From JAWLHU01 sp041690255 (GTDB taxonomy: Bacteria > Bacillota > Sulfobacillia > Symbiobacteriales > Symbiobacteriaceae), in contig JAWLHU010000013.1 in NCBI GenBank assembly GCA_041690255.1, positions 181,110 through 245,109 on the forward strand: a DNA stretch of 64,000 bases, written 5' to 3'. The notes beneath the pieces were generated by a model, which worked only from the letters and a program-made list of their open reading frames with translations, had not been told where the DNA came from and did no database searches. Numbering within the stretch: the stretch's first letter is position 1; each line of letters opens with the position of its first letter. Both the position numbers and the translations under genes were made by a program. Below are positions 33,375 through 41,820 of the stretch, in pieces.

Positions 33375-34073
33375 TTACTCCTTCTTATAGTCGGTGGGCC
33401 GCCTTTTGCCCCGCCGGCTGGCCAGTTGATCGGCCACCACCTGCGGATCAAGGCCGGCGTCTACCAGGGCGATCAACGAGTGGAACCAGAGGTCGGCCAC
33501 CTCAAATGCCAGGTTCTCCCGATCCCGGTTCTTCACCGCCAGGACCACCTCGGTCGCCTCCTCGCCGATCTTCTTGCAGTAGGCGTCGGCGCCCTTCGTG
33601 AACAGTCTGGAGGTGTAGCTCTCCGGATCCGGGTGTTGACGGCGATCGACAAGAACGGCCGTGACCTCCCGAATGATCGAGCCGATGTCGTAGGCGGGAT
33701 CTACCCCCGGCTGGAGGGGCCAGAAGGCGGATTCTGTCGTATTCTTGGGTAAGCCGTCGACCCGGCGGGTAAAGCAGGAGTAGGTCCCCTCGTGGCAGGC
33801 CCCGCCATCCTGCTCCACCAGGAGGAGTAGCGAGTCCCCGTCGCAGTCGAGCCGGACCTCCCGGACATGCTGGAAGTGGCCCGAGGTGGCCCCCTTGTTC
33901 CACAGCGCCTGCCGGCTGCGGGACCAGTACCAGGCGGTGCCGGTCTCCATGGTCAGTCGGAGCGACTCCTCGTTCATGTAGGCCTGCATGAGGACCTGGC
34001 CGGTCTTCACATCCTGTACGATCGCCGGGATCAACCCGTCCGGACCCCACTTCAGCGCCAGCGATTCGATCAT
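33375..34073 (-). CDS. hisIE: Bifunctional PR-AMP cyclohydrolase / PR-ATP pyrophosphatase
   Basis: A 232-aa fusion catalysing steps two and three of histidine synthesis. The HisI half has GQVLMQAYMNEES, SRSRQALWNKG, the zinc site DCDGDSLLLLVEQDGGACHEG split by family spacing, and TRRVDG. The HisE half from about residue 125 has the MazG-like EEATEVVLAVKNRDR and FEVADLWFHSLIAL. It overlaps the hisF stop by ATGA. Confidence 0.96.
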   Translation of the reverse strand: MIESLALKWGPDGLIPAIVQDVKTGQVLMQAYMNEESLRLTMETGTAWYWSRSRQALWNKGATSGHFQHVREVRLDCDGDSLLLLVEQDGGACHEGTYSCFTRRVDGLPKNTTESAFWPLQPGVDPAYDIGSIIREVTAVLVDRRQHPDPESYTSRLFTKGADAYCKKIGEEATEVVLAVKNRDRENLAFEVADLWFHSLIALVDAGLDPQVVADQLASRRGKRRPTDYKKE

Positions 34074-34834
34074 GCCCGGACCACCACCCCTCTCTGCCGG
34101 AGATAGGCCTTTGCTTCCTCCACCGTGTGCTGCCCGTTGTGGAAGATCGATGCGACGAGAGCTGCATCGGCCTCGCCAGCCGTCAGCACATCGCCAATAT
34201 GCGCCAGTGTTCCCGCCCCACCCGATGCGATCACCGGGATATCGACAGTCTTCGCAAGCGTCTGGTGCAACTCCAGGTCGTAGCCCTCCCGGGTACCATC
34301 GGCGTCCATGGAGGTGACCAGCAGCTCGCCGGCGCCCCGTCGCCAGACCTCCTCGGCCCACCCGATCGCGTCAATGCCAGTCGGGGTCCTCCCTCCCTGC
34401 AGGTAGACCTCCCAGCCGCCCTCAGGCCGCCGCTTGCAGTCGATCGCGATCACAATGGTCGAAGAACCGAAGATCTCGGCGGACCGGTTGATCAGCCCCG
34501 GGTCCTTCACGGCGCCTGTGTTGATCGAGACCTTGTCGGCTCCAGCCCGCAGGTAGGAGCGGACGTGCTCCACCTGGGAGACGCCGCCTCCGATCGTCAG
34601 GGGGATGAAGACCTGCTCCGCCGCCCGGGCCAGAAGCTCCAGCGTGGCGGCCCGCTGCTCCCAGGAGGCGTTGATGTCGAGGAAGACCACCTCGTCGGCA
34701 CCCTGCTCGTCGTATCGCTTGGCCAGTTCCACGGGGTCGCCGGCATCCCAGGTGTTCAGGTGGAACTTGACGTTCTTGACCACCCGCCCCTCCTTGATAT
34801 CCAGGCAGGGGATGATCCGCTTCGCTAGCGGCAT
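34070..34834 (-). CDS. hisF: Imidazole glycerol phosphate synthase cyclase subunit
   Basis: A 254-aa TIM barrel that, with HisH, forms imidazole glycerol phosphate and AICAR. Catalytic Asp residues lie in IIPCLDIKEGRVVK (Asp12) and ELLVTSMDADGTREGYD. The TIGGGVS and ASGGAG loops bind phosphate. It overlaps hisA by 10 bases and hisIE by 4, showing tight coupling. Confidence 0.97.
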   Translation of the reverse strand: MPLAKRIIPCLDIKEGRVVKNVKFHLNTWDAGDPVELAKRYDEQGADEVVFLDINASWEQRAATLELLARAAEQVFIPLTIGGGVSQVEHVRSYLRAGADKVSINTGAVKDPGLINRSAEIFGSSTIVIAIDCKRRPEGGWEVYLQGGRTPTGIDAIGWAEEVWRRGAGELLVTSMDADGTREGYDLELHQTLAKTVDIPVIASGGAGTLAHIGDVLTAGEADAALVASIFHNGQHTVEEAKAYLRQRGVVVRA

Positions 34835-35553
34835 AGCGCCATCGCCTCCTCCAGTTCGATGGCGCCGGTGTAGAGCGCCTTGCCCAGGATTGCGCCATCG
34901 ACACCCGGAATCGACATGAGCCTGCGAATGTCGTCGAGCGAGGAGACGCCCCCGCTGGCGATGATCGACAAGCCGCGCCGCCCCATGGCGGCCATTTCGT
35001 CGAAATTCGGTCCCGCCATCATGCCGTCTTTGGCGATGTCGGTGTAGATCACGGTCAGGATCCCGGTCGAGGCCAGGCGGCTCGCCAGGTCGGTCGCCTT
35101 CACGTCGGTCACGTCGACCCATCCGTTGGTCGCGACCATGCCGTTCCTGGCATCGATCCCGACGACGACACGCTGCCCGCCAAAGGTCCGGACCGCTTCT
35201 TTGACAAGGTCGCCCTCCAGGGCCTTGGTGCCCACGATCACCCGCAGAACCCCCAGGTCGAAGGCCTGCTCCATCGCTTCGATCGAGCGGATCCCGCCGC
35301 CCAACTGAACCGGGACACCGGCCTCCGAGGCGACGTCGGTAATCGCATCGATCGCGCTCAGATTCCGGGGCGCACCGGCGAAGGCGCCATCGAGATCAAC
35401 CACGTGCAGGAAGGGGGCGCCCCGGTCGATCCAGCGCTTCGCCGCCTCGGCGGGGTCGGGGTTATAGACGGTCGCATCCTCCATGCGCCCCTGCTTCAGG
35501 CGGACCGCCTGGCCCTCCTTCAGATCGATGGCTGGGTAGAGATCGAATCGCAT
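34825..35553 (-). CDS. hisA: ProFAR isomerase
   Basis: A 242-aa TIM barrel paralogous to HisF. It shows FDLYPAIDLKEGQAVRL with the first catalytic Asp, QLGGGIRS, VYTDIAKDGMMAGPN-like text with the second Asp region, and SGGVSSLDDI. It overlaps hisH by 34 bases and hisF by 10. Confidence 0.96.
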   Translation of the reverse strand: MRFDLYPAIDLKEGQAVRLKQGRMEDATVYNPDPAEAAKRWIDRGAPFLHVVDLDGAFAGAPRNLSAIDAITDVASEAGVPVQLGGGIRSIEAMEQAFDLGVLRVIVGTKALEGDLVKEAVRTFGGQRVVVGIDARNGMVATNGWVDVTDVKATDLASRLASTGILTVIYTDIAKDGMMAGPNFDEMAAMGRRGLSIIASGGVSSLDDIRRLMSIPGVDGAILGKALYTGAIELEEAMALCR

Positions 35554-36161
35554 ACGAGCCTCCCAAAGTTCGACAGCATCTGCAGGCCCGCCCGGGAGGA
35601 TTTCTCCGGGTGGAACTGGATGCCGAGGATATTCGCCCGGCCCACGACCGAGGGATAGACCCGGCCGTAGTCGGTGGTCGCCAGGATCTCATTCGGTTGG
35701 ACTCCATCGGCCGCGTAGGAGTGGTCGAAGTAGGCCCAATACTGACCGGTGAGCCCTTGGAAGAGCGGGTGTTCCGGCTGGACCGGCTCCACGAGGTTCC
35801 AGCCGATCTGCGGGAGCTTCACCGAGTCGGGCAGCCGAGTCGCCCGGCCTTGGAGCAAGCCCAAGCCAGGGCCGGCGCCGTACTCCTCCCCCTCCTCGCA
35901 GAGCAACTGCATGCCCAGGCAGATGCCCAGCAGCGGCTTGCCCGCGGCGGCGAAGGCCTTGATTGGGTCGATCAGCCCTCGCTCCGCCAGCTTCCGCATG
36001 CCGTTGCCGAAGGCGCCCATACCGGGCAGCAGAATGCCGTCGGCTGATGTCACATCGGCGGGGTCTTCGCTGACGAGAGCCTCGTACCCCACCGCCTTGA
36101 AGGCGTTGCGGACCGAGGCCAGGTTGCCCATGTCGTAGTCGACAATCACGATGCGCGCCAT
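35520..36161 (-). CDS. hisH: Imidazole glycerol phosphate synthase glutaminase subunit
   Basis: A 213-aa class I glutamine amidotransferase. The nucleophile Cys is in LGICLGMQLL, the oxyanion region is LLPGMGAFG, and the His-Glu pair is in GIQFHPEKS. It delivers ammonia to HisF. The start shares a base with the hisB stop (TAATG). Confidence 0.97.
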   Translation of the reverse strand: MARIVIVDYDMGNLASVRNAFKAVGYEALVSEDPADVTSADGILLPGMGAFGNGMRKLAERGLIDPIKAFAAAGKPLLGICLGMQLLCEEGEEYGAGPGLGLLQGRATRLPDSVKLPQIGWNLVEPVQPEHPLFQGLTGQYWAYFDHSYAADGVQPNEILATTDYGRVYPSVVGRANILGIQFHPEKSSRAGLQMLSNFGRLVCDSISTQPSI

Positions 36162-36796
36162 TAGAGCAGCGCCCCCTTGGTCGAGGGGATCCCGGTCACA
36201 CGCGGGTCGAATGCTGTCGCATCGTAGAGGGCTCGGGCAAAGGCCTTGAAGAGTCCCTCGATCATGTGGTGGGTATTCTGCCCGTAGTGGACCTTCAGGT
36301 GAAGCGTGATCCCGGCGTTGAAGGCGAGCGCCCGGAAGAACTCCTGGACCAGTTCGGTGTCGAATTCGCCCACCTTCTGGCGGGGGAAGTCGGCATCGAA
36401 GACGAGGAAGGGGCGGCCGCTCACATCGACGGCAGCGAAAGCGAGGGTCTCATCGAACGGGAGGAAGGCGGAGCCGTACCGCCGGATCCCCTTCGCCTGG
36501 CCGAGCGCCTGCTTCAGCGCCTGACCGAGGGCAATGCCGGTATCCTCCACCGTGTGGTGAAAATCGATCTGGATATCACCCTCGGCCTTGACGGTCAGGT
36601 CGTTCAGGCCGTGTCGGGCGATCTGGTCGAGCATGTGGTCGAAGAAGGGGACGCCTGTCGAGATCTGTGCCTGGCCGGAGCCATCCAGATTCCAGGTGAC
36701 GGCGATATCGGTCTCCTTCGTCGTCCGGGTGACGCTACCCACCCGGGGCTGGGTGGCATCGGGGGCCCCGCCGGGGACGTTGTCGGAACTCGTCAT
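36161..36796 (-). CDS. hisB: Imidazoleglycerol-phosphate dehydratase
   Basis: A 211-aa monofunctional dehydratase. Manganese-binding repeats are seen as FFDHMLDQIARHG, DFHHTVEDTGIALG and HHMIEGLFKAFARAL. The N-terminal 20 residues form a short, non-conserved Ser/Gly/Pro tail. The ribosome site lies in the end of hisD. Confidence 0.96.
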   Translation of the reverse strand: MTSSDNVPGGAPDATQPRVGSVTRTTKETDIAVTWNLDGSGQAQISTGVPFFDHMLDQIARHGLNDLTVKAEGDIQIDFHHTVEDTGIALGQALKQALGQAKGIRRYGSAFLPFDETLAFAAVDVSGRPFLVFDADFPRQKVGEFDTELVQEFFRALAFNAGITLHLKVHYGQNTHHMIEGLFKAFARALYDATAFDPRVTGIPSTKGALL

Positions 36797-36800
36797 GGCG

Positions 36801-38090
36801 CTACCCCTCCCTCTTTGCCAGCCGGATCTGCATGGAGCCGGCGTGGGCCTGCAGTTGCTCGGTCATGGCCAGCTTGATCGCGTGGGGTGCCTGGGCCAGG
36901 AAGGCCGCCTCGCTGTAGCAGACCACCCCCGAGCGCTTCAGGAAGGTCTCCACGTTGACCGGCGAGGCATAGCGGGCGGTCCCCTCGGTCGGGATCACGT
37001 TGGATGGCCCGGCAATGTAGTCGCCGATCGGCTCCGGGGTCCACTTGCCCATGAAGATCGAGCCGGCGTGCCGGATCAGCGGGAGGAGCGACCAGGGGTC
37101 GGAGACTTCCAGCTCCAGGTGCTCCGGCCCGATGGCGTTGACCAGGTCAGCCGCCTCGGCAAGGTTCGACACGGCCAGGCCAGCGCCCAGCTCGGCCACC
37201 GACTTGCGGATCGTCTCGGCCCGGGGAAGCAGCGCCGCCTGCCGGTCCATCTCCGCCCCGATCGCCTGGATTCGCTCCGGGCCGGCGCTGGAGACGAGGA
37301 TCACCATGCCGTCCGGGTGCTCCGCCTGGGAGAGCAGGTCGGCGGCGATCCAGCTCACATCGGCGCTGCCGTCATCTACGGCCAGGACCTCGGTGGGGCC
37401 GGCCAGCATGTCGATTCCCACCGGGCCGAAGACGAGCTTCTTCGCCATGGTCACGTAGTAGTTGCCGGGACCGGCAATCTTATCGACCCTGGGGATCGTC
37501 CCAGTGCCGTAGGCCATCGCCCCGATCGCCTGCGCCCCGCCGACCTTATAGACCGCCTTCACGCCGCAGGCCCGGGCGGCGACCAGCATGTGCGGATCGA
37601 TCTTTCCCGAAGCGCTGGGCGGCGTGCAGAGGATCACCTCACGCACCCCGGCGACCACCGCCGGGATCACGGTCATCAGCAGGCAGGAAAAGAGCGGGGC
37701 CGCCCCGCCCGGCACGTAGATGCCAGCCCGGTCCACCGCGCTCACCTGTTGGCCCAGGATCGATCCATCGGGCCGGGTCATGAACCAGGAGTTGGGCACC
37801 TGGGGCTTGTGGAACTCGGTGATATTCGCGATAGCCACCTGGAGGCTCTCGCGGAACTGATCGTCCACCAGCGACTCGGCTTCGACAAACTCCGCCTCGC
37901 TGACCTGTAGACCGGTCGAACGCAGATCGGCCTTGTCGAAGCGCTCCGTCAGCTCATAGAGGCCGGTATCGCCCTGGGTGCGCACCTGCTCCAGGATCAC
38001 CCGGACTCGGGCTTCGATCTCGGGGTAGAAGTTGGTCCGGCGATCGGCCAGAAAGGACAGGAACTCGTCGGAGCGCCAAAGCTTCAGCAT
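36801..38090 (-). CDS. hisD: Histidinol dehydrogenase
   Basis: A 429-aa zinc enzyme for the last two oxidation steps. Signatures are PGGAAPLFSCLLMTVIPA in the usual order, KVGGAQAIGAMAYGT, KIAGPGNYYVTMAKK, DMLAGPTEVL and a C-terminal HAGSMQIR. ATG 38090 follows TAGGAGGA. It is separated from hisG by 612 bases containing an opposite-strand gene, so a second promoter or read-through is needed. Confidence 0.97.
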   Translation of the reverse strand: MLKLWRSDEFLSFLADRRTNFYPEIEARVRVILEQVRTQGDTGLYELTERFDKADLRSTGLQVSEAEFVEAESLVDDQFRESLQVAIANITEFHKPQVPNSWFMTRPDGSILGQQVSAVDRAGIYVPGGAAPLFSCLLMTVIPAVVAGVREVILCTPPSASGKIDPHMLVAARACGVKAVYKVGGAQAIGAMAYGTGTIPRVDKIAGPGNYYVTMAKKLVFGPVGIDMLAGPTEVLAVDDGSADVSWIAADLLSQAEHPDGMVILVSSAGPERIQAIGAEMDRQAALLPRAETIRKSVAELGAGLAVSNLAEAADLVNAIGPEHLELEVSDPWSLLPLIRHAGSIFMGKWTPEPIGDYIAGPSNVIPTEGTARYASPVNVETFLKRSGVVCYSEAAFLAQAPHAIKLAMTEQLQAHAGSMQIRLAKREG

Positions 38091-38114
38091 GGGGATTCCT
38101 CCTAGGAGACCCGG

Positions 38115-38141
38115 CCCCTGGCGATTTCTTCCGGCCAGGGG
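38115..38141. other. Hairpin in the hisD 5' region
   Basis: CCCCTGGC (38115-38122) pairs with GCCAGGGG (38134-38141). There is no T run on either side, so it is not a normal terminator; it may protect or regulate the hisD mRNA. Confidence 0.4.
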
Positions 38142-38202
38142 ACCGTGGCACTCGGTGACATAGACTGGTAGGGACGCGATTTCTGTAAAGGAGGCAAGCG
38201 GG

Positions 38203-38781
38203 ATGTTCTTCCGTCATCCACCGCCCATGCCCGCCTGGCCGGGACCGCTGCCCACAGCGGCGGGCGATCAGGAAGGCCGGGCGGAGCCGCCCCAGGAGGG
38301 GCAGCAGGAGGAGCAGCAGGGAGGCCAGCCTGTATCAAGCGGGGCACCGTCACCCGCCCAGCAGCAGGGCTTTCCGAGCGGGCTCCCGGCAGGCTTCCCG
38401 GGCGGGCAACCAGTGGGCCTCCCCGCCGGGGGGCAGGCCTATCTGCCCGTACTGATTCCCGTCGCGATGCCCTACGGCTGGAACGGGGGGGCCTGGCCCA
38501 CGGCACAGCAGCCACCCGGCGCCCACCCGGCAGCCTGGCCCGCGGCGCAGCAACCCCCCAGCGCCCACCCGGCAGCCTGGCCCACGTCCCAGCAGCCCGC
38601 ACAGGGCGGGATCACCCCACAGCAAGGGAACGCTCCCCAGACCGTGCCCGTCGTCGCCCCGGTAGATGTACCCGAACCCCCGGCGGGGCTGCGTGACCGG
38701 ACCTACTGGTTCGGCGACACGCTGAGCAGCTCCCGGAGGCGCTGGACCAACGGCCCGATCCGATCCGCCTGGAGCCTGTAG
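38203..38781 (+). CDS. Pro/Gln/Gly-rich low-complexity protein nested in the his operon
   Basis: A 192-aa protein on the opposite strand to the his genes. Its start is well supported: AAAGGAGG lies eight bases before ATG 38203. The protein is low-complexity, with Gln/Glu-rich (PPQEGQQEEQQGGQ), Gly/Pro-rich and Ala/Trp/Pro segments, including two or three copies of a GAHPAAWP.AQQP-like unit around residues 105-135. There is no signal or membrane segment. The last 26 codons overlap hisG antisense. Such composition is common in spore coat or exosporium proteins of Firmicutes, and a similar Pro/Gln-rich protein sits at 48394. The coat role is an inference only. Confidence 0.6.
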   Translation: MFFRHPPPMPAWPGPLPTAAGDQEGRAEPPQEGQQEEQQGGQPVSSGAPSPAQQQGFPSGLPAGFPGGQPVGLPAGGQAYLPVLIPVAMPYGWNGGAWPTAQQPPGAHPAAWPAAQQPPSAHPAAWPTSQQPAQGGITPQQGNAPQTVPVVAPVDVPEPPAGLRDRTYWFGDTLSSSRRRWTNGPIRSAWSL

Positions 38782-39359
38782 GAGGCACGGTTCGCGATCA
38801 GCCGCATCGACGAGGTCCACAGTTCGTCGATCACCGCCAGGTTGTTCTCCCGAAGCGTCCGCCCCGTCTCGGTGATATCGACGATCATATCGGCCAGCCC
38901 GACCTTGGGAGCCACCTCGATCGAGCCGTGCAGGTAGATCGTCTCCACCTGAAGCCCCTTGCTGCTGAAGTAGGCCTCCGTCATGCGGGGGTACTTCGTC
39001 GCCACCCGGCGAGAGGATGTACCGTCAAGCAGGAGGCTCGGATCACTTGAGGCCGGGGCCGCCAATACGAAGCGACAGGCGCTGTAGCCCAGATCCAACA
39101 GCTCATAGACCTTGGGTTCGCCCTCCATGAGGACGTTCTTGCCCACAATCCCCAGATCGGCGGCCCCGTACTCTACATAGGTCGGCACATCCGAATCCCG
39201 GGCGACAATGAACCTGGTCCTCTCTGCCGGGCATTCGATCAGCAGGCTGCGGGACTCCTCGTCCTCCACCTCGGGGCCCGCATAGCCGGCTTCGCGCAGC
39301 AGCCGCACCGTCTCTCCGTAAGGTCTTCCCTTCGGCAGGGCGATGGTGAGAAACTCCAT
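38703..39359 (-). CDS. hisG: ATP phosphoribosyltransferase, short catalytic subunit
   Basis: A 218-aa short-form HisG (no C-terminal regulatory domain), which catalyses the first step of histidine synthesis and needs HisZ. The motifs FLTIALPKGRPYGE, VEYGAADLGIVGKN and the PRPP loop ADMIVDITETGRTLREN are clear. AAAGGAG precedes ATG 39359. Its 3' end overlaps the opposite-strand Pro-rich gene by 79 bases. Confidence 0.96.
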   Translation of the reverse strand: MEFLTIALPKGRPYGETVRLLREAGYAGPEVEDEESRSLLIECPAERTRFIVARDSDVPTYVEYGAADLGIVGKNVLMEGEPKVYELLDLGYSACRFVLAAPASSDPSLLLDGTSSRRVATKYPRMTEAYFSSKGLQVETIYLHGSIEVAPKVGLADMIVDITETGRTLRENNLAVIDELWTSSMRLIANRASYRLQADRIGPLVQRLRELLSVSPNQ

Positions 39360-39374
39360 AGCTCTGGACTCCTT

Positions 39375-40625
39375 TTAGTGAATGGAGCTGAAGCCGCCCA
39401 TGCGACTCCGCTGGGTATTCATCTCCACGAGATCGACCCCGTCGGGTGAGACGACCCGCTCGGCGCCCCGGGCCCGGGCGTAGGCGGCCAACTCCTGGCC
39501 ACTGTGCGAGAGGAGGTCGACCTCCACCACCAGCCCCTGCTGCCGCAACTGGTGCGCCCGCACCATCGCCTCGCCCTCCCGCCCGGGGGGAGACTCCACC
39601 AGCACATCGATCCCGAGCTCATCGCCCTGGCGCCCCTGCCGCTCAAGGGCCGCCAACAGACGGTCCATCTCCAGGGCGAAGCCGGTGGCCGGCGCCTCCC
39701 CGCCAAAGTCGGCGAGCAGGTTATCGTAGCGGCCGCCGCCCATGACCGGAGAGCCGACTCCAGGGGCATAGCCCTCGAAGACGACCCCGGTGTAGTAGCC
39801 CAGGCTCCGGACGAGACCGAGGTCCAGCGAAACCTGGCTGGCCACGCCCAGGGCCCCGAGGAACTGCAGGATCGCGCCGATCCGCTCCAGCGCCCGAGCG
39901 ACCCGCCCATTCCCGACCCCCTGGAAGCGGGCTACCGCCTGCTCATAGGTCCCGTGGAAGCCGGCCAGTGCCAGGAGCAACTCCGCCTTTTTCGGTGCCA
40001 GGCGAGCCTGGCTAACGCCCTTCTCAAAGGCGACCAGGTCGCGGGCGACCATAGCCTCCTTCAACTCCTCCTCCGCCTCCGGGGTGACCCCAGCCTCGGC
40101 AAAGAGCCCTTCGACCAGGTCCACGTGACCCAGGCCGATCTTAAAGCCCTGCAGCCCGGTGGCCGCCAGTGCGGCACAGGCCAGGGCGATCACCTCCGCA
40201 TCGGCGGCGGCGCCATCGGCCCCAATCAGCTCGATCCCACCCTGCCAGATCTCGCTGGCCGACCCCGCCTTCCGGTCCCGATGCCGGTAGACCGGGGCGA
40301 AGTACGAAAGGCGGAGCGGCAGGCTCTCCCCCGCCATCTTCGTCGCCGCCAGCCTGGCGATCGGCGTGGTCATATCAGGCCGCAGGGCCAGTGTCCGCCC
40401 CTTGCGGTCAAAGAACTGGTAGAGATCCTCGCGCCGGCCCAGGCTCCCCGCTCCGGCGGTCACCGTCTCCAGGTACTCAAAGCCAGGAGAGACAACCTCC
40501 CGGTAGCCCCAGGAGCGGAAGACCTGATCCAGTTGCCCGGAGAGGCGGCGAATGCGGGCAGCCTCGCGGGGAAGCCGGTCCCGAACCCCTTCGGGAATCT
40601 GCGTGCGGATCAAGGGCGTGCTCAT
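39375..40625 (-). CDS. hisZ: ATP phosphoribosyltransferase regulatory subunit
   Basis: A 416-aa paralogue of histidyl-tRNA synthetase lacking aminoacylation function. It has RTQIPEGVRDRLPREA, the class II motif region TLALRPDMTTPIAR and YFAPVYRHR-like text. The C-terminal anticodon domain of HisRS is largely missing or reduced. It allows the short HisG to act and to be feedback-inhibited. ATG 40625 with GGAGG upstream is chosen over TTG 40631. It is the first gene of the his operon. Confidence 0.93.
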   Translation of the reverse strand: MSTPLIRTQIPEGVRDRLPREAARIRRLSGQLDQVFRSWGYREVVSPGFEYLETVTAGAGSLGRREDLYQFFDRKGRTLALRPDMTTPIARLAATKMAGESLPLRLSYFAPVYRHRDRKAGSASEIWQGGIELIGADGAAADAEVIALACAALAATGLQGFKIGLGHVDLVEGLFAEAGVTPEAEEELKEAMVARDLVAFEKGVSQARLAPKKAELLLALAGFHGTYEQAVARFQGVGNGRVARALERIGAILQFLGALGVASQVSLDLGLVRSLGYYTGVVFEGYAPGVGSPVMGGGRYDNLLADFGGEAPATGFALEMDRLLAALERQGRQGDELGIDVLVESPPGREGEAMVRAHQLRQQGLVVEVDLLSHSGQELAAYARARGAERVVSPDGVDLVEMNTQRSRMGGFSSIH

Positions 40626-40676
40626 ATCCAATCCTCCAGATTCTTTACTGTGGTGAAGTGTTAAACAACTAAACGG

Positions 40677-40706
40677 AGTCTACCATAATGGACCACTCCA
40701 GGTCAA
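40677..40706 (-). promoter_or_regulatory. Sigma-A promoter of the his operon
   Basis: On the minus strand TTGACC (40706-40701), 18-base spacer, TAGACT (40682-40677), about 50 bases before hisZ. No T-box is seen in the short leader. Confidence 0.65.
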
Positions 40707-40731
40707 TAGCTTCCACGCGCAGGGCCATGAG

Positions 40732-40759
40732 AAAACCCCGACCAGGAGTCTGGTCGGGG
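40732..40759 (-). terminator. Terminator after the RRM gene
   Basis: CCCCGACCAG and CTGGTCGGGG (10-bp perfect stem, 40736-40759), with TTTTC following on the minus strand. Confidence 0.9.
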
Positions 40760-40775
40760 ATTGTCCTGTGCGGGC

Positions 40776-41057
40776 CTAGAAGCGTCCGCCTCCGCCTCCG
40801 CCGGCGGCCTGGCGGGACTGCGCTTCGTTGACCGTCAGCGGACGGCCGCCGTAGTCGTAGTTGTTCAGCTCAGCGATCGCCTTCTTGCCGGCCTCTTCAT
40901 CGGCCATGTCAACGAATCCAAACCCCCGGGAACGGCCAGACTCCCGGTCGGTGATAATGCGCGAGTTCTCCACTTCACCGTATGGCTCGAAGAGCGCCTT
41001 CAGGTCCTCAGCGGTCGTCCGCCAGGGCAGATTGCCTACGTAGATGCTAAATGCCAC
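40776..41057 (-). CDS. RNA-binding protein with a single RRM domain
   Basis: A 93-aa RRM protein of the cyanobacterial/bacterial Rbp type. RNP2 is IYVGNL (5-10), RNP1 is RGFGFVDM (about 43-50), and a short Gly-rich tail with six glycines ends in RF. It would bind single-stranded RNA, perhaps during cold or stress responses. GTG 41057 starts the conserved AFSIYVGNL; the frame extends further upstream without support. It is monocistronic with a strong terminator. Confidence 0.93.
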   Translation of the reverse strand: MAFSIYVGNLPWRTTAEDLKALFEPYGEVENSRIITDRESGRSRGFGFVDMADEEAGKKAIAELNNYDYGGRPLTVNEAQSRQAAGGGGGGRF

Positions 41058-41183
41058 GATCCCTTGCCTCCTCCTCTGGAGCACACTCGCCGCAACCGGT
41101 GGTGCGCTCACGTGACGGTTAGGATCATTGTGCGCCACTCTGACCGTTCACACGCACCTAATTTCTGGGCAGCACCTTGGCTC

Positions 41184-41408
41184 CTATGGCCGCTCCTTGC
41201 GGTGATAGCCAGCGGCGGCGGGGCCGGTCGGATCGGCGGGAAAGTCGACGGAGGAATCCGCCGTGTGCTCCGCCGCAACCCCCAGGTTCGCTTCAAAGCG
41301 GGCCGGTCCCATATCCTCTTTCGATGGTGCAGCCAGATCGAGGCCACCGTACCGCCGTCTGTCCGGATGCGTCAAGCGGATCGCCTCCCCGAAAGCTAGA
41401 TCGCCCAT
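41184..41408 (-). CDS. Possible small hypothetical protein
   Basis: A 74-residue frame from ATG 41408. Codon third positions are G/C-rich as in neighbours and the sequence (GEAIRLTHPDRRRYGGLDLAAPSKEDMGP) looks protein-like, but the ribosome site is poor and no family is recognised. It could be a real small gene or a remnant. Confidence 0.35.
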   Translation of the reverse strand: MGDLAFGEAIRLTHPDRRRYGGLDLAAPSKEDMGPARFEANLGVAAEHTADSSVDFPADPTGPAAAGYHRKERP

Positions 41409-41486
41409 CTTCCTGGCCACAGACAGACGCCAGATGAGGGCATACCTAGTATGCCCGCACCTGGCCTGCTCGACAGAAACCAAGCC

Positions 41487-41693
41487 TTACTTCTCGTGGC
41501 AGACCTGAACCACTGCGCCGTTCAGTGGAATGTGGTACTCCACGCCACCACCATTCATGGGTGCCAGGACCAGGATCGCCAGACCTTCCACCCGGTAGAT
41601 GCCGGACAGCATGCCCGTGTAGTTCTCCCCACCTGATCGCACCTTGATCTCCTTACCGATACAGCGATCCAGCGGGGTATAGGCGGAAAACAT
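41487..41693 (-). CDS. Small Sm-like beta-barrel protein, function unknown
   Basis: A 68-aa protein. ATG 41693 lies eight bases after AAAGGGG (ATG 41699 is too close). The pattern LDRCIGKEIKVRSGGENYTGMLSGIYRVEGLAILVLAPMN, broken here into its strands, is that of a five-stranded Sm-like or SH3-like barrel: a conserved Gly, a G-x-L-x-G bend and a hydrophobic Val-Val end. Several small Bacillus spore or RNA-associated proteins share this layout, but no function is assigned. It is divergent from the antiporter gene. Confidence 0.7.
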   Translation of the reverse strand: MFSAYTPLDRCIGKEIKVRSGGENYTGMLSGIYRVEGLAILVLAPMNGGGVEYHIPLNGAVVQVCHEK

Positions 41694-41753
41694 GATCATT
41701 TCCCCTTTCGATCTCGCCCATGCTAAACTGCCGACTCGCGAACGAAGTCACGG

Positions 41754-41783
41754 TTGGGATTCATCATACACGTGTGGTATAAT
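41754..41783 (+). promoter_or_regulatory. Sigma-A promoter of the antiporter gene
   Basis: TTGGGA (41754-41759), 18-base spacer, perfect TATAAT (41778-41783), 37 bases before GTG 41821. Confidence 0.6.
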
Positions 41784-41820
41784 TTACGCCTACAACAGAG
41801 TGCTGAAAGGAGAGGGTCGC

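Noticed and set aside
32285..33451. Longer hisC start at 33451
   Set aside because: The extension lies inside hisIE and has no ribosome site; ATG 33367 fits the family.
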